From Beverwykella pulmonaria (taxonomy: Eukaryota; Ascomycota; Dothideomycetes; Pleosporales; Melanommataceae), in the NCBI GenBank assembly GCA_001599595.1, contig BCHH01000013.1, positions 168,543 through 232,542 of the forward strand: a stretch of 64,000 nucleotides of DNA, written 5' to 3'. A program made the position numbers and the translations under genes. The notes beneath the pieces are model-generated. The model had not been told where the DNA came from. It saw only the letters and a program-made list of their open reading frames with translations, and searched no databases. Shown here one piece after another: positions 1 through 10,968 of the stretch. Position 1 is the stretch's first letter, and every line of letters starts with the position of its first letter.

Positions 1-1
1 T

Positions 2-580
2 TTGGCCGAGCAATATAGCCGCGAGAACGGAACTGCACTGTCTGCCCGTGATCTCACATGGTCATATGCCTCCTTCATAACGATGCGAGGCGCACGCCTC
101 GCAGCGACGACCGACTACACCCAAGTCCCATCCTGGGAGTCGGCATCCGGGAACACAGTCCCGGATGTCTGCATTGCATCCTCCGCCTCCGGCGTCTACA
201 CACCTGCTGTCGCCGCCGGTGCTCCTCCAGGAGCAGGCGGCTGCGCCGTCCTCGTAACGTTCAACGTCAACGCCTCAACGTACTATGGCGAGAACATCTA
301 TCTCAGTGGCAGCACCGCGGATATGGGGAACTGGAATCCGGGTGATGCGCTACCCGGAAGTGCAATCGGGTATTCCGATCAGCGACCGCTGTGGACCTTT
401 ACGGTGGAGCTGCCAGCAAATAGCAGTCTGGGATATCACTATATCCGGAGAGAGGACGATGGGTCATATCTCTATGAGACTATAAATCGGACGCTAGCGG
501 TTCCGCCGTGTTTGAATGGTGGGGGGAATATTGCTACGGTTGAGGATGCTTGGGTTGGGCTTGTAGGGACGCCAAGTTAA
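2..580 (+). CDS. Glucoamylase (GH15) C-terminus with CBM20 starch-binding domain, 5' truncated by the window edge
   Basis: This is the 3' part of a secreted glucan 1,4-alpha-glucosidase, which releases glucose from the non-reducing ends of starch. The frame is open from the first bases, so the gene continues to the left; the first codon visible here is not a start. The first 35 or so residues match the end of the GH15 catalytic domain (motif LSARDLTWSYASF). A short linker with cysteines follows. Residues about 80-190 form a CBM20 starch-binding domain, recognised by VTFNV, IYLSGS, MGNW, and the spaced aromatics in PLWTF and YHYIRR. The family order (GH15, linker, CBM20) is as expected, although the linker is short and not strongly Ser/Thr-rich. 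The stop is TAA at 578-580. Confidence 0.93.
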   Translation: MAEQYSRENGTALSARDLTWSYASFITMRGARLAATTDYTQVPSWESASGNTVPDVCIASSASGVYTPAVAAGAPPGAGGCAVLVTFNVNASTYYGENIYLSGSTADMGNWNPGDALPGSAIGYSDQRPLWTFTVELPANSSLGYHYIRREDDGSYLYETINRTLAVPPCLNGGGNIATVEDAWVGLVGTPS

Positions 581-970
581 GCAGAGTTATATTCTTTCGG
601 ATGAGGCTAGGCTACAAAGGAAGATACACAAGTATCGCTTGGGTATAGAATAACAAGAATTATCCTACGGCTTTCCGCATTCCGTCGTACTCTTACACTA
701 CTTTCTTCTGCTAAACTAAGCCTAGCATATCATTCCCTCATCAGAACCGACGGGTAGTCCACACCATCGCTCCCGAGGGGATGTACAGAGAGCGCCTCAA
801 AGGCACACTGACCAGGTAATGACTGACATAAGAGCAGCCCGCTGTACTACTAGGTCAATTAAAATAGGACGCCTAATAGCAATCCATGTTCCTTCCTCTT
901 CACACCAAAGAAAAGATCAGCGACGCATCATACCCCATTCATATCCCGCATGCCATTATCCAATTCCACA
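581..970. other. Intergenic, convergent 3' ends
   Basis: This lies between the stop of the glucoamylase gene (plus) and the stop of the rhodopsin-like gene (minus), so it should hold two 3' untranslated regions. It is moderately AT-rich. I see no gene and no clear repeat. Confidence 0.6.
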
Positions 971-2267
971 TCAGACCATGTCCTTTGCCACCGCCGTCCT
1001 CGCCAACATATCCTCAACTCCCTTCTCATCATCCTCGTCAAGCATTTCCTCAATCCCAATCCCAAACTCATCTCTCATCTTCCTATCCCCCTTTGGACCG
1101 GGACTTCCCACCGTGCCTAATCCCACGGTTACACTCATCTTCCTACTACGCTCCCCCGTCCTCTCATCCCTATCCAGCTCCTCCCCCTTGTCCAGAAACC
1201 CAAAATGCACAAGCCGATCTCTAACTTTGGTCTCCGTCCCCTCGTCGTAGAAGAACAGGCCGACTTTGACGAGCGTGTGCTCCATGAAAGATTTCAACGT
1301 GGGGATCGTGGCAGCAATGAGGGCGATTTGCTGCTCGACGACGGCCCAGAGCGCGATTGTTACGTTGGTGCGGAAGAGGTCTTGGGACGTGTAGAAGTTC
1401 TGCAGTGTCATCGTCCTCGCAATCGCGGCAACGGACGCGAAGATTCCGAGGGCCATCAGCACACACATGAACACCTTCTCACGTCGTGGCCTATTCAACT
1501 TCCGGATAAATGTAATCGGGATGAAACTAAACACAAGATCGAGCGCCACCTGGACGGAACTAAATGCGACGATATTCCCATTTATCACACTTGTCGGAAA
1601 ACATAGCACTGGTCCTTCTTTAAAGACTCTGGGATCCCAGTACACGCTGAACGGCCGGCATTGCAGGAACTGGAAGCAGGTTTGGACGACGACAGCAAGG
1701 AATATCAGTGTAATGACTGCGTACAGGAAGATCCTCCAGCGCCGTGTGTGCTTTACGCGGAGGAGGAGGAAGGCCACCGAGAGTTTGACGAGGGTTATCG
1801 ACCAGTACCAGAGTACTTGGCTGATGAAGAGGAACTCAAGGGATGTTCGTCGACTAGCTAGAGCAACGAAGCGTGCGCGGCGGCCGAGGCCGTAGACAAC
1901 CGAGGCGGAGAGGAGGGCGTATTGTACTAAGGCGAGGATCTGGAAGTATTAGTAGGCGTATAAAAGTTCGATGGGGGATATATACCGTAGCACCCAACAC
2001 AGTCCAGTCATCCAAGCTCAACCGACTCCCCGGCCTGCGTCTAGACCACAACCTCGCTGCGAGTAGACTGATAGATAAGAACAACAGGCCACCACCTATC
2101 CCCAATAAAATTGGCGCCTGCGTAGTATTCCCCGCGTTGCTGATGTTATTAAAGCGACCTGGTGCGCCTCCGCCTGCTCCTGGGCCGAACTTGGGTCTCG
2201 TCGAGTTGAAAGGATTTGAGATGTTGTATCCTCGCTGAGGGCCCTCGGGGGATGAGAATTGCATCAT
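971..2267 (-). CDS. Rhodopsin-domain fungal membrane protein (Pth11-like/SAT4 family)
   Basis: This is a seven-helix integral membrane protein of the fungal rhodopsin-domain family that includes Pth11-like putative receptors; ligand and partner are unknown. The model has two exons, 2267-1986 and 1939-971, joined across a 46-nt phase-0 intron, giving 416 aa. The start ATG at 2267 gives an N-terminus with NIS, NST and NNT glycosylation sites before the first helix (GIGGGLLFLSISLLAARLW). Later helices include LVQYALLSASVVYGL, FISQVLWYWSITLVKLSVAFLL, ITLIFLAVVVQTCFQFL and VQVALDLVFSFIPITF. Family landmarks are the LDDW motif after helix 1, the LQCRPFSVYW segment with its conserved Cys, and the polar C-terminal tail rich in Asp, Glu and Lys. 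No CFEM domain precedes it. Confidence 0.85.
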
Positions 2268-2276
2268 GATGAAGGT

Positions 2277-2312
2277 GTAATGAACGAATGAATCAATGAA
2301 TGAATGAACGCA
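2277..2312. repeat. ATGA tetranucleotide microsatellite upstream of the rhodopsin-like gene
   Basis: Imperfect AATG/ATGA repeats, with interruptions, sit directly upstream of the start codon at 2267, so they probably fall in the 5' untranslated region. Confidence 0.7.
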
Positions 2313-5299
2313 AGCAATAGAAACAAAGATTGAAAAGAAAAACGCCTGCGTCTTCGTCGTCGTCAAACCATTAGAACATGCTGGCCAGCCAACATCCCCA
2401 TTAAAAGCGCGCAAGAAGTAAAGAAAAGGACATGCTCCTTCTAGAAGAACACGTCGAGAAGTCGAAAAGAAGGGTCGAAGTTTTCGCAAACCTGATCCTC
2501 ATGGCCCCTGCCTGCACACCACCGCCTTAAGCTCGCATCTCGTAGTGCCGTCAAGCGGCATGAAGCGTGCCTTCCCCGGGCAATCCTCTCTCCTGAAAAA
2601 CACGGCATCAACGTCCAAGGTTTTACGCCTGCTGCTGATTCGTTGTTTCCCTGATGGCTTACACGTACTCGCGCTAAAGGGTTCTGGCATGCCGTGCAGT
2701 CGGTCTCATTTCCGTTTCATCTCCAGCCACCTGCACCCCACACTCTCACTGACGCGACCTAATTGCCGAAGAGCTTGAGCCGCTCTGCCGCTCATGCGGG
2801 TAAAAGTGGTCCTTCCTCCCAAATTCTAACCCGTTGTGGAGTGCAGGTTGGGATGTCGCGCATGGGAGGTGGAGACCTTCACCCTGTCAGACACAACCCC
2901 TGCGCGTCTTGGCGACATGTTTGTTACGAGGGGTTGTACAAACTATCCCCTGATGATTCAGAATCTGTAAGAGGTCAATGCATAGCTCTTTTAGGTTTTA
3001 TCTGCGCTCTGATTGGAGGCTTGTTTGTGGACTGGAGTATTGCTAGGCGGCTGGGGGTCCGAAATAGGATGGATGCAACTTGGACGTGCAGAATGGGAAG
3101 GGAAGGTCCCTGTATGGGAGAGGCTCGCTTCGAGTTCGAACGCGAGGGAGAGGAGTGAACGATGGTCTGGTGCACGTGGAGTCGCATTCCAGTCGCCGAG
3201 GGTACCGTTTCCAAGACACAAGTCATGCTCGGAGGCATCTCGGTTGCGCGCTCGAACGATAATCAATCAACAGTTTGGAGATACGACGTCGTGTTGAGAG
3301 CATGTAGACTCGAAATAGGAAGTAGATTGACGTTCTAGAGCTGATCAATATTTTCTGCACGTTTTCGTGAAGGAAATAGCGCAATGGCGAGCGTTCTTTC
3401 TTTGTCCGTCTTTAGTCTATTCTCTCGGATTTACCAAGTGCCAGACTTTGCCATCAAGGTCGCGCTTTCAGCTCTTCGTGTTCGAGAGCAGAATCATGCG
3501 CTCTTAGGAAGTAGAACCACGGTGATTAAAATTGGAATCGATTTGTTGAGTTACAGTGTCATTCACACCTCGTAGAGCGAGATTGTCCATGCTACCGCTA
3601 GCCATGCTGAAAGTTACACCATCATGCTCTTCAATAACACTGCATTTTGTGACGCCGGAAAAGGACCCGTAGAACTAGGGAGGAAGATTCGAGTCACAGG
3701 CAATAGGATCAGCCGTTCCTTAGAAAGCCCTGCCGCATCTGCCAGCAGGACTTTACAAATCCTAAGAATCTCATTAAGTGTAGCAAAGTGTAGTACAAGG
3801 GAAAACCTTGTTGACGATTCGACTTCCCGGTGTCAACTACCGGTACTCCGAAAGCGGTTATCGTCCGGCCTGGCGCCCAAGCCATGTCTTTAATCTTCAG
3901 CCTCGAACGCGATCTCCCACGCCGAGAATATTATGCAAGATCTTCTCGACGATCATGGTTCCTGTTCCAGAGCCCATCAGCCCTCTAAGGATATCTGTAT
4001 CGTTTTTAAGGACAGCACTGCTGACCTTTGACGTCTGATCGATTTTCACCCGGCCTCCAAGATGTTGCGCGGTAGTTGCTGCCATCAGTAGTAGTCGACA
4101 ATGAATGGAAGCTCGGTCTCCATTTAGATGTAGTTGGGTCCTTAAATTTTGATGAGTTGCTCTCGGCAGCCATTCTTCGCTGCTTGGAGCAGATGACGGC
4201 ATTGACTATGGCGGGTGAGGAATAGAAAGATATCTCGACAATCTCAGCGTGCGGCATTGCCCGCAACAGCCCCAGCAGTTTTGCGACGGGGGGCTGTTTG
4301 GCTTGTCCTTTTTAGCTGCGTGTTTTGATGCCATCGTCCTTAGGAGCTGCACTGGTTGGTCATGTTCATTCCTTTCGTATTTCCAGGTACTCTTATCAGT
4401 ACACAGCCGTGTATCACGAATTAATCTTAATTATCGAAATGAACTCACTAGCCAACAACACCTCCTGATAAATGTAGAGTGAAGAGGCAACATCTCACAA
4501 CCCTGTGGCCGGAGCAGGTCGGTCACCCTTCCTGCCAGCGTGATTGAGATGTTCGTTTGCTTCTACTGTAGTGGGGCCTAGGCATAGCAAATTCTAAGAG
4601 GTCTTTCTGTTATTGCTCATCTCGTTATCAGTTTAGAGCATTCTGGAGCGTCTCCGTAGCAAATTGCTTGACTAGACCTCGGTGAACGCATTAAGTAGAG
4701 CGTGACATTATTATCACGAGTCAGCCACAGTAATGCACTAATTCTTGCAAGCAGGCCCATCGATGTAGGAAACTAAATTAACATGAGCGCAGGTAGCAGA
4801 TATCAGATTACATGGTCCGATCACAACTAAGCATAATTATATCGAGGATTTTGGGTTTCGTAACAGTTAGTATTGCATTTGGAATCAATGATGTATTTAG
4901 TGACAGTACTAATGGCATTGTGAAGATATGAGGAAGCGATGTTAAATGGTACGTTGAATAGAACAGACAAAAAGAAAGGGACTTCGCTTTCTAAAGCAAT
5001 TAGTCTGATCTATCTCGTCAATCTATCTACTTACTACCTGCGGCGCATTCCCTTCCAATGGTGATACTTTACAAATTTATTCAAGAGCAAGTATATCCAA
5101 GTTACCCCTATTCATCGCTCCCAGCATCTTGTTCTTCCTCATCATTGGCAACCTCCGCTCCAATCTCTTCCACTTGAATCTCTTCCACTTGATCATACTA
5201 CCCAAAGGTTCTATGTGCGTATCCTTCAGAATAGACAACCTTCGTGATTAGGCCGAAGCAGGGAGACCACTCCTGCAATGGGGAGATAGTAGTTTGCTT
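2313..5299. other. Gene-poor stretch with no supported gene
   Basis: Only short, unsupported open frames occur on both strands. None shows a family motif or a convincing exon structure. The part from about 4500 to 5100 is AT-rich. I see no tandem repeat or transposon end here. Confidence 0.5.
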
Positions 5300-6250
5300 C
5301 TCCTACGGCTCCGATATTTCTTGTAGACTCTCGATAGCAGCATCCCAAATTTCATTTCGATTTTTTAGGCCAATGACTCTCAAACTCTCGACATCTTCTA
5401 AGCTATAACTTGCCGTCTTTCCATGACAAAGAGGTTGGAGATACTCGTTAGCCCTGGCGCCGTCTTTCTCATGTTGTAGCTGATCGGTTGTATAATGAGT
5501 AAGAGTGATGATTGACCGCAGCTGATGATTGCGTACTTTACTATGTAAAACTTGGAATGCTGCCACTTTGTCAGAGATTGTAATTTTTTTTTCTCTTCAT
5601 ATCCATTTGCAGGTCGTCTGAGCAAAGTCACCGTTTGAAAATGTCTAAAGCCGTCCGGCCCCATTTTTCGCGGAGCTCGTAGTCGAAAACTCGCATTCTT
5701 GCGTATCGATATAGACTTGCAAGATTTTAGAGTTCCCATATGCGGCAGGGTAACTAATAGTGCTCCAATTATCGCGAGTGATGGCCTTTGGGACTACGTT
5801 TGCTTACAGAAGGAGCTTCACTACAGCTCCTTTGTCATATAAAATTGCCTGGTGCAATGGTGTGCGCTCCTCAATATCTTTTGCGTTAATGTTAGCACCA
5901 TGTGCAAGCAGGAGCTTCAGCTTGTCGCCCACGCCTGGCTCATCTGCTGGAAAGTGCAAAAGCGTTTCCCCACACACCTTATCTCTGCTCGAAGCCGATG
6001 TACCATAGTTGAGTAGAGTCTTCAGGACCTAAACAGTTCCTGGCGTTAAACTCGACATACAATCGAATATAGGGAAGAATAGCGTCTTCAAGCAACCGAT
6101 ATCATACCCTACAAGAATGAGAGCTTTCACACATTCCACGGCGCCAGTATGGCAGGCCGAATTGAAGAGAGCGGTACCCTCAAAGCTAGGTAATTCCACG
6201 TCTACCTTGACCGCAATCAAGGCTCTGACTCCGACGTTATTTTCTTAATA
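5300..6250 (-). pseudogene. Broken ankyrin-repeat gene
   Basis: On the minus strand one reading frame carries recognisable ankyrin repeats interrupted by stop codons. Around 6220-6100 it reads EGTALFNSACHTGAVECVKAL. After an in-frame TAG at 6029 it continues VLKTLLNYG and GETLLHF. Around 5900-5810 it gives KLLLAHGANINAKDIEERTP and AVVKLLL, then a TAA. Further remnants (WSTISYPAAYGNSKILQVYI) follow before more stops. The frame does not shift between the first stops, so point mutation rather than indels broke this part. The original was probably a multi-ankyrin protein, a family that is often large and variable in fungi. The boundaries are approximate. Confidence 0.7.
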
Positions 6251-6898
6251 GGCCATAGTTAGCGGAATTTCTCCCTAGCAATCCTAGCTATCGATGGCCC
6301 ACGATCCTTGTAGAATGCCCTCGGCAACATTTCCGTGTCCGCGAAGGCTAAGGTGGATTTTCGAGGAGGGGGGAGGGGCTTGCACTCATTTTTGTACCGA
6401 ACGGTGGCTTGAACTACCGCCACTCCTGCCTTATCTCCCGGGTCTACTTTATGTCTATTCATCAAATAGCTTGCCTGACAGGCAATACACCTAATTGTGT
6501 CACCAGACAGTTGTCACTATCTGTCTTCGTCATATAAAAGTTGTGGAACCTGTACTACGGGAGTCTACTGTGCTTGTGACTGAAGTATTGCTCTGCGTTT
6601 GCTACGAAGGTATAGACTTTCGTTTTTCTCGTTTACTCACGATGACAACTTAGTAATAAGTATAGGATAACGTTATCAATATAAGTCATGCTCTTTTGCG
6701 CCTGAAGCATGATGAGGATAGCTTCTGCTAACTATTATACTGAATGAAGTGTATTTCCATGCTCTACGGCACACTCCATGCTACTTAGAGTGTGCTACTT
6801 TAACCTTTAATTCTGGCATATTTAGCTCCGGCGCACTCTTGCGCTTTCAAACAGAACCTTTATTGCCCACGGTAGCTTCTTGCTCTTGTAAGCTGGAG
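6251..6898. other. Gene-poor stretch
   Basis: A short minus-strand open frame at 6465-6259 may be a further decayed part of the neighbouring ankyrin gene, but it shows no repeat motif. Otherwise nothing is recognised. Confidence 0.4.
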
Positions 6899-7019
6899 TG
6901 TGGAGGAAGAGGTGTCAAGATGTGTATTGTATGTGATGTATGTACAGCTGATATATATATGACGGACTGATTAGTCAGTGGCATATCCACGTGACATTAT
7001 GGTGTCCTCGGCTTACAGC
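6899..7019 (+). repeat. Dispersed repeat, copy A (LTR-like)
   Basis: About 120 bp here match 47811-47930 at close to 90% by eye. The best shared core runs from the GTACAGCTGATATATATATG block through GACGGACTGATTAGTCAGTG to a CCACGTGAC motif. Copy B lies next to a decayed gypsy integrase, which suggests LTR origin. This copy has no retroelement coding sequence beside it and would then be a solo or partial LTR. Confidence 0.75.
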
Positions 7020-7234
7020 TCTTTTAAAATGGCCCGTGCACAAACCAATGGCGAAACTCTAAGTGAGCCAATAGCTTACTGTAGGAATCACCTTACTTTA
7101 CCATTGATAATCTATTACAGTACGTACGATTACTTCCGTAATTTAGGGCAAGTTTAGCGAAGAATTGGACCCCAGCAAATTTAAAGCTCCTCAACATCTT
7201 CTTTCACCTCGTCGCCGTTCTTTCGTTTCGCACC

Positions 7235-9299
7235 TCATGATGGCACAAATTGCCCATCCCACAGACCTGTGCACCCATAAACCATCCAAGCGTGCACGTC
7301 AAATGACTGTGGCTTTTCGTTCCCTTCTGCAGCTACTCCATTGCACCACTTAACAGTTTGACTTAGATCTTGATCGTTAGCACATTGCGGGCTTTTGAAT
7401 ACTGCAAGGCAGCAACTATCGTGCGGGCTAGCAAACACAAATTGTGTGTTTGCTGGTATGAATTGATCTGCGAATTCGATTTCGGGTACTTTGACGCATC
7501 GAGTGTTAACCGTTAACTTTCCCGCATATTGAACGAACCACTCCTTTGGTGCGGAAATCGTGTTGACATAGTAACTTGATGATTCCGTGTCAAGAGTCCA
7601 GCCACCTTTGCCCGCGGTTGCAGGAGTAATGTCAGGTGGAAATTTGGGTAATGAACTAGTCGTTCCAACACAGGCCCCTAATTTACACAGTTGGTCCGGA
7701 TTACACTGAAGAGCGTAAGTACGAAGTGACCAATCCTCAAGAGTTCATGTTATCTCTTACCTTCTTCCCGCACTTCCCACAGTTATTAGGATCTGAATTA
7801 ATGTCTCCACATGGTGCTGTTGGGATCGAGGAGGGAACTGTCACCGGCTCAACGCCTCCTGGTCGGATGATCCCATCGCAAGAGCGCGCATCGAGGCATA
7901 CGTTCACGGAACAGCCAGGCGGCTTGCCGCAGATCAACCCAACGCCGCACCCCTCGTTCGAACTGCAGTCGTCGGTGAGCTGACCGAAGCATGAATCCGT
8001 GTTCTCGACACAGAAAGGTCGGCCGGCGAAATCATTGGCGCAGTAACAGGTCTCTGCATTGTCGCCGGTGCCGCAGCGGCTGACCCCAGTGTTGTCGCCT
8101 TCGCAAGTGTCCCTTAGGCAAGCGCCATGTTCGCAGAAACCGGAGCACTTTAGGAAACATTAGAACGCTCTACAAGTTAAGTGTCAAGGGAAGTTATTTG
8201 CTACCTTTTTACCGCATGTACCACAGTTTTCAGAGTCCGTCATCAAATCTTCACTACAGGGTTTTGGGCTCGAGCATATCAGACCTGCCAGATCCCCAAA
8301 TTTTACCGTCCCAGTAACGGAAATTTGGTTGGCGATCTCCGTGATGAGGAAGTTGCACATGAAATCACCCCACAGTGCCGCAATTATCTCGAGCTCCGGT
8401 TGAAAGATCAACACCGATCCTTCGATGATTTCTACGCATGGCACTAGGAACTGCTTTAAGAAGGCCGCCTTGCCTAGCTCGTCTAGGCCTTTGTACACGA
8501 GTGCCTTGCAAGCCGCATCCATGAGCTCATCGGTGATGGATTTTGCCGCTGACTCTCCGGCGGCTTTGTCAACTGCTTTGTCAACTAGGTAATCTCTGAG
8601 CATGCCTGAAAAGTCTTCCAGGGTTTTACACCAATTCTTCATGGATGGTGGGCATGGGATCTCCCTTTTCTCGAAGTTATGAGCCGTGTTATCGAAGTCG
8701 TCGTTTCCAAGTACAATTGTTCCTTCCATAGAGCCAGAAGCAGAAGCTTGGATTACTGGGACAAAAAAGCAGCAGACTGCGATCAGAGCAGCAAGCAGAA
8801 GGCTTCCTAAGCTGAAGGTGTTGTGTCTTGTCGTAGCGCCACCCACATACAACGACGCGGTAGCCATAGGATATACTATGTTTGAGGAGGAGTTGGAGCC
8901 ATTGCGTGCAATCGCTGTGGCTGACGAGGCTGGCGCAGTTGTCGTTGTGATGTTTAGGCAGTTGCTGGATACCACGCGAGTGTTATTTGGTAGTCCATTG
9001 CTCTGGAGGACAAAGCTGCAGTCTCCTGCAAAGATATCGTCCGTCCTAGAGACGATAAAGCGGTCCTGAAATTTCTTCTCGCCAAGCCCTTTCTGGCTGA
9101 GGGTGAAGTTGTTTTTCATGGTCACTCCGTTGGCGCAGTGGACGCCATTGTCGCAATGTATAGAACCTGAATTTCCGGTGGTGCAAGATGTATTCATGAA
9201 GCCGTTGATAGCAGAGCAACTTGGGCCAGTGCAGGTGTAACGGAAGGTTGGAGCTTGTCCGGCCCCGCAGGAGTTGAATTCGCCATTGATCGTTGTCAT
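7235..9299 (-). CDS. Cysteine-rich, three-exon protein with one membrane segment and a duplicated NCGxCGKK module
   Basis: The family is not recognised. Exons are 9299-8205, 8147-7761 and 7705-7235, separated by phase-0 introns of 57 and 55 nt; the product is about 650 aa. The first 150 residues are rich in Cys, Asn and Thr with many N-glycosylation sites. A single hydrophobic segment (LGSLLLAALIAVCCFFVPVI) follows near residue 185, then a helical middle region. Two copies of a cysteine module follow: a stretch with NCG-x-CGKK, the intron, then C-x3-(F/L)C-x2-GAC. The C-terminal part after 7600 holds four further cysteines. An ATG at 9350, in frame upstream, is an alternative start. The N-terminal part has no obvious signal peptide, so an upstream exon may be missing. 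Secretion or surface display is an inference. Confidence 0.7.
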
Positions 9300-10590
9300 T
9301 TTTCGTTTTTGCTTTGTTTCTATTGATAGGTTCTGGCCACACCTTCTCATAAATTAATTCGGATTGCTCAATGCTTTATACTCTCGGAAATGTGCTTTAT
9401 GTGGCTTTTTCTGCATAGCACCAGGTGGGCAGGTGAGTCACCCACATCAAGAGGCAGCCAAACAAGGCTTTCTTGAATAATTGTTAGCTGAGTTCGTCGG
9501 TCAAGGCCGGAGAGCTAAGCAGTCAACTAACTGTTTGCGTTGCTATAGGTAGTCCAAAGTGGACTGTCTCGAGTAAGACAACTGCGAAATGAGATGACTT
9601 CGGAGACTTGGCGGTTGTTGATGTCATGCCATGAAAATAATCTCATAAGTTAAATGGTTTTGATTCGATGCCCTTCGATCACTTCAGCAGTTCACTGTTG
9701 AGTAAATTAGGGACCTCAACGCATGCGCGTGGCTGCGGGACTTTCTTGTTACCCACCAACAAAAAATATTAGGCCATTCTAGGGTGACTTGAACAGGAAA
9801 TGCATCTCAGTAGCTGTGATTAGCTATCTAAGAAGTGGTGTTAGGTGGTGTGACTGTACATAGTTGAAGTCTGGATTTTTCAACATCAGCTATATTTCAG
9901 CCGCACAGTGAGGTTGAGCTTGCGTTGCGAAACTTTATGTGGATTGTTCTATTCATGGTTAAGAGGGCAAGCACCTCATCCACAAGAATTCTCGCGGCGA
10001 GATATCCCAGCCTCATCACATCCACCTCATGTGAGCTCATCTCATCAAGCCTCTCACCCGACGCTTGATCGACGATTTGAATCACCCACCCGTCGTCCCT
10101 TTCAGCGTTGTTTTTTGTTTTTAGATAGCATCTCCCAGCTTCGTCTCCGTCTCCGTTCAGGCGGATCAACACCGCACTGATCGATAGAGAAGCTCTACTC
10201 TCTCTACTCTGATAGGCCTGTCTTGCCAAGCTCACGGCAAGCTTCAAGGCAAGCGCAATGCTCACTGGGCCTATCACGAGCCTGAGTACGAGCCTGAGCC
10301 TATCGGTTAATTACATGAGGCGAGACGAGTTCTGGTCTCCAATACAAGCGTTCCAAAACCAAACTACCTACTTCCTGCAGGCCGGTGTGATGAATAGACA
10401 AGGCGTAAAACATTATTGGCAATAGTCGTTGATGGCTTTCAAGCATCGTAGTCGGATTTTGAAGCTCAGGTAAGACCAATCTCTGAAGTTTAAAAGCGAT
10501 AAATGTCACGTATATCACGTGTTCTACTATGTCACGTGTATCACGTATGTCACGTGTCTCACATGACATACCATATGTCCTATTCTAGCT
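9300..10590. other. Gene-poor stretch upstream of the LTR-like remnant
   Basis: This is AT-rich intergenic DNA. A 126-codon minus-strand frame at 10277-9897 has no recognisable motif and is not called. The end of the stretch (about 10500-10565) carries clustered TCACGT/CACGTG motifs, listed separately. Confidence 0.4.
10503..10565. repeat. Clustered TCACGT / CACGTG motifs
   Basis: Within about 60 bp the hexamer TCACGT recurs five times, three of them as full CACGTG palindromes, spaced by short variable AT-rich tracts. CACGTG is the E-box core bound by bHLH factors. The cluster lies just upstream of the LTR-like remnant and may be part of its promoter. Confidence 0.6.
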
Positions 10591-10710
10591 AGCTCACCCT
10601 TCATGGGTATATATAGTCGTCGTGCGAGCAGTCAGCTCTTCACGACTTTCTCACTCTTTATACACACTTTCCATCAGACAGTTGACTTCCGCCTCTACTC
10701 GTGACAATAA
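10591..10710 (+). repeat. LTR-like remnant, copy 1
   Basis: About 120 bp resemble 32153-32275 at roughly 70% by eye. They share a GGGTATATATAGTC TATA-box block followed by GCGAGC, CAGCTC, a TTTATAC/CTTATATAC block and TTGACT. A TATA element with a conserved downstream part is what an LTR promoter looks like, but no polyprotein sequence is attached. Confidence 0.5.
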
Positions 10711-10804
10711 AAGCTCAATGGTGGTGCTGTGGCGAAGAAATTTAGTGGAAGCCTGTGGCGGCATGAGGAGAGATGCTCCGCAAATCAGGCTAGAACACCA
10801 TATA

Positions 10805-10904
10805 CTCGGCCCCCGCCGGGTTTTAGTGCTGACTGGCTTTGCAGTGCACGGCCGCTCGTAGAGCGGCCCTCCGGCCTCAACGTACCTGACGGCCTCAACG
10901 TACC
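10805..10904 (+). repeat. Left terminal inverted repeat of the Fot1/pogo element
   Basis: This is 100 bp, identical to the reverse complement of 13065-13164. The hairpin is at 10850-10868 and the subterminal direct repeats are at 10873-10890 and 10891-10904. Confidence 0.95.
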
Positions 10905-10968
10905 TGAAATTCATATATATCTTTTATACGCTTTTTTGCCTGTCAACACAATAATATAATTGGTTGCA

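Noticed and set aside
3125..3145. tRNA-like B-box (GAGTTCGAACGC)
   Set aside because: No matching A-box, acceptor stem or anticodon arm can be built around it. I found no tRNA gene that I can support in the window.
9897..10277. 126-codon minus-strand frame
   Set aside because: It lies in gene-poor DNA, has no recognisable motif or partner exon, and gives no evidence of selection by eye.
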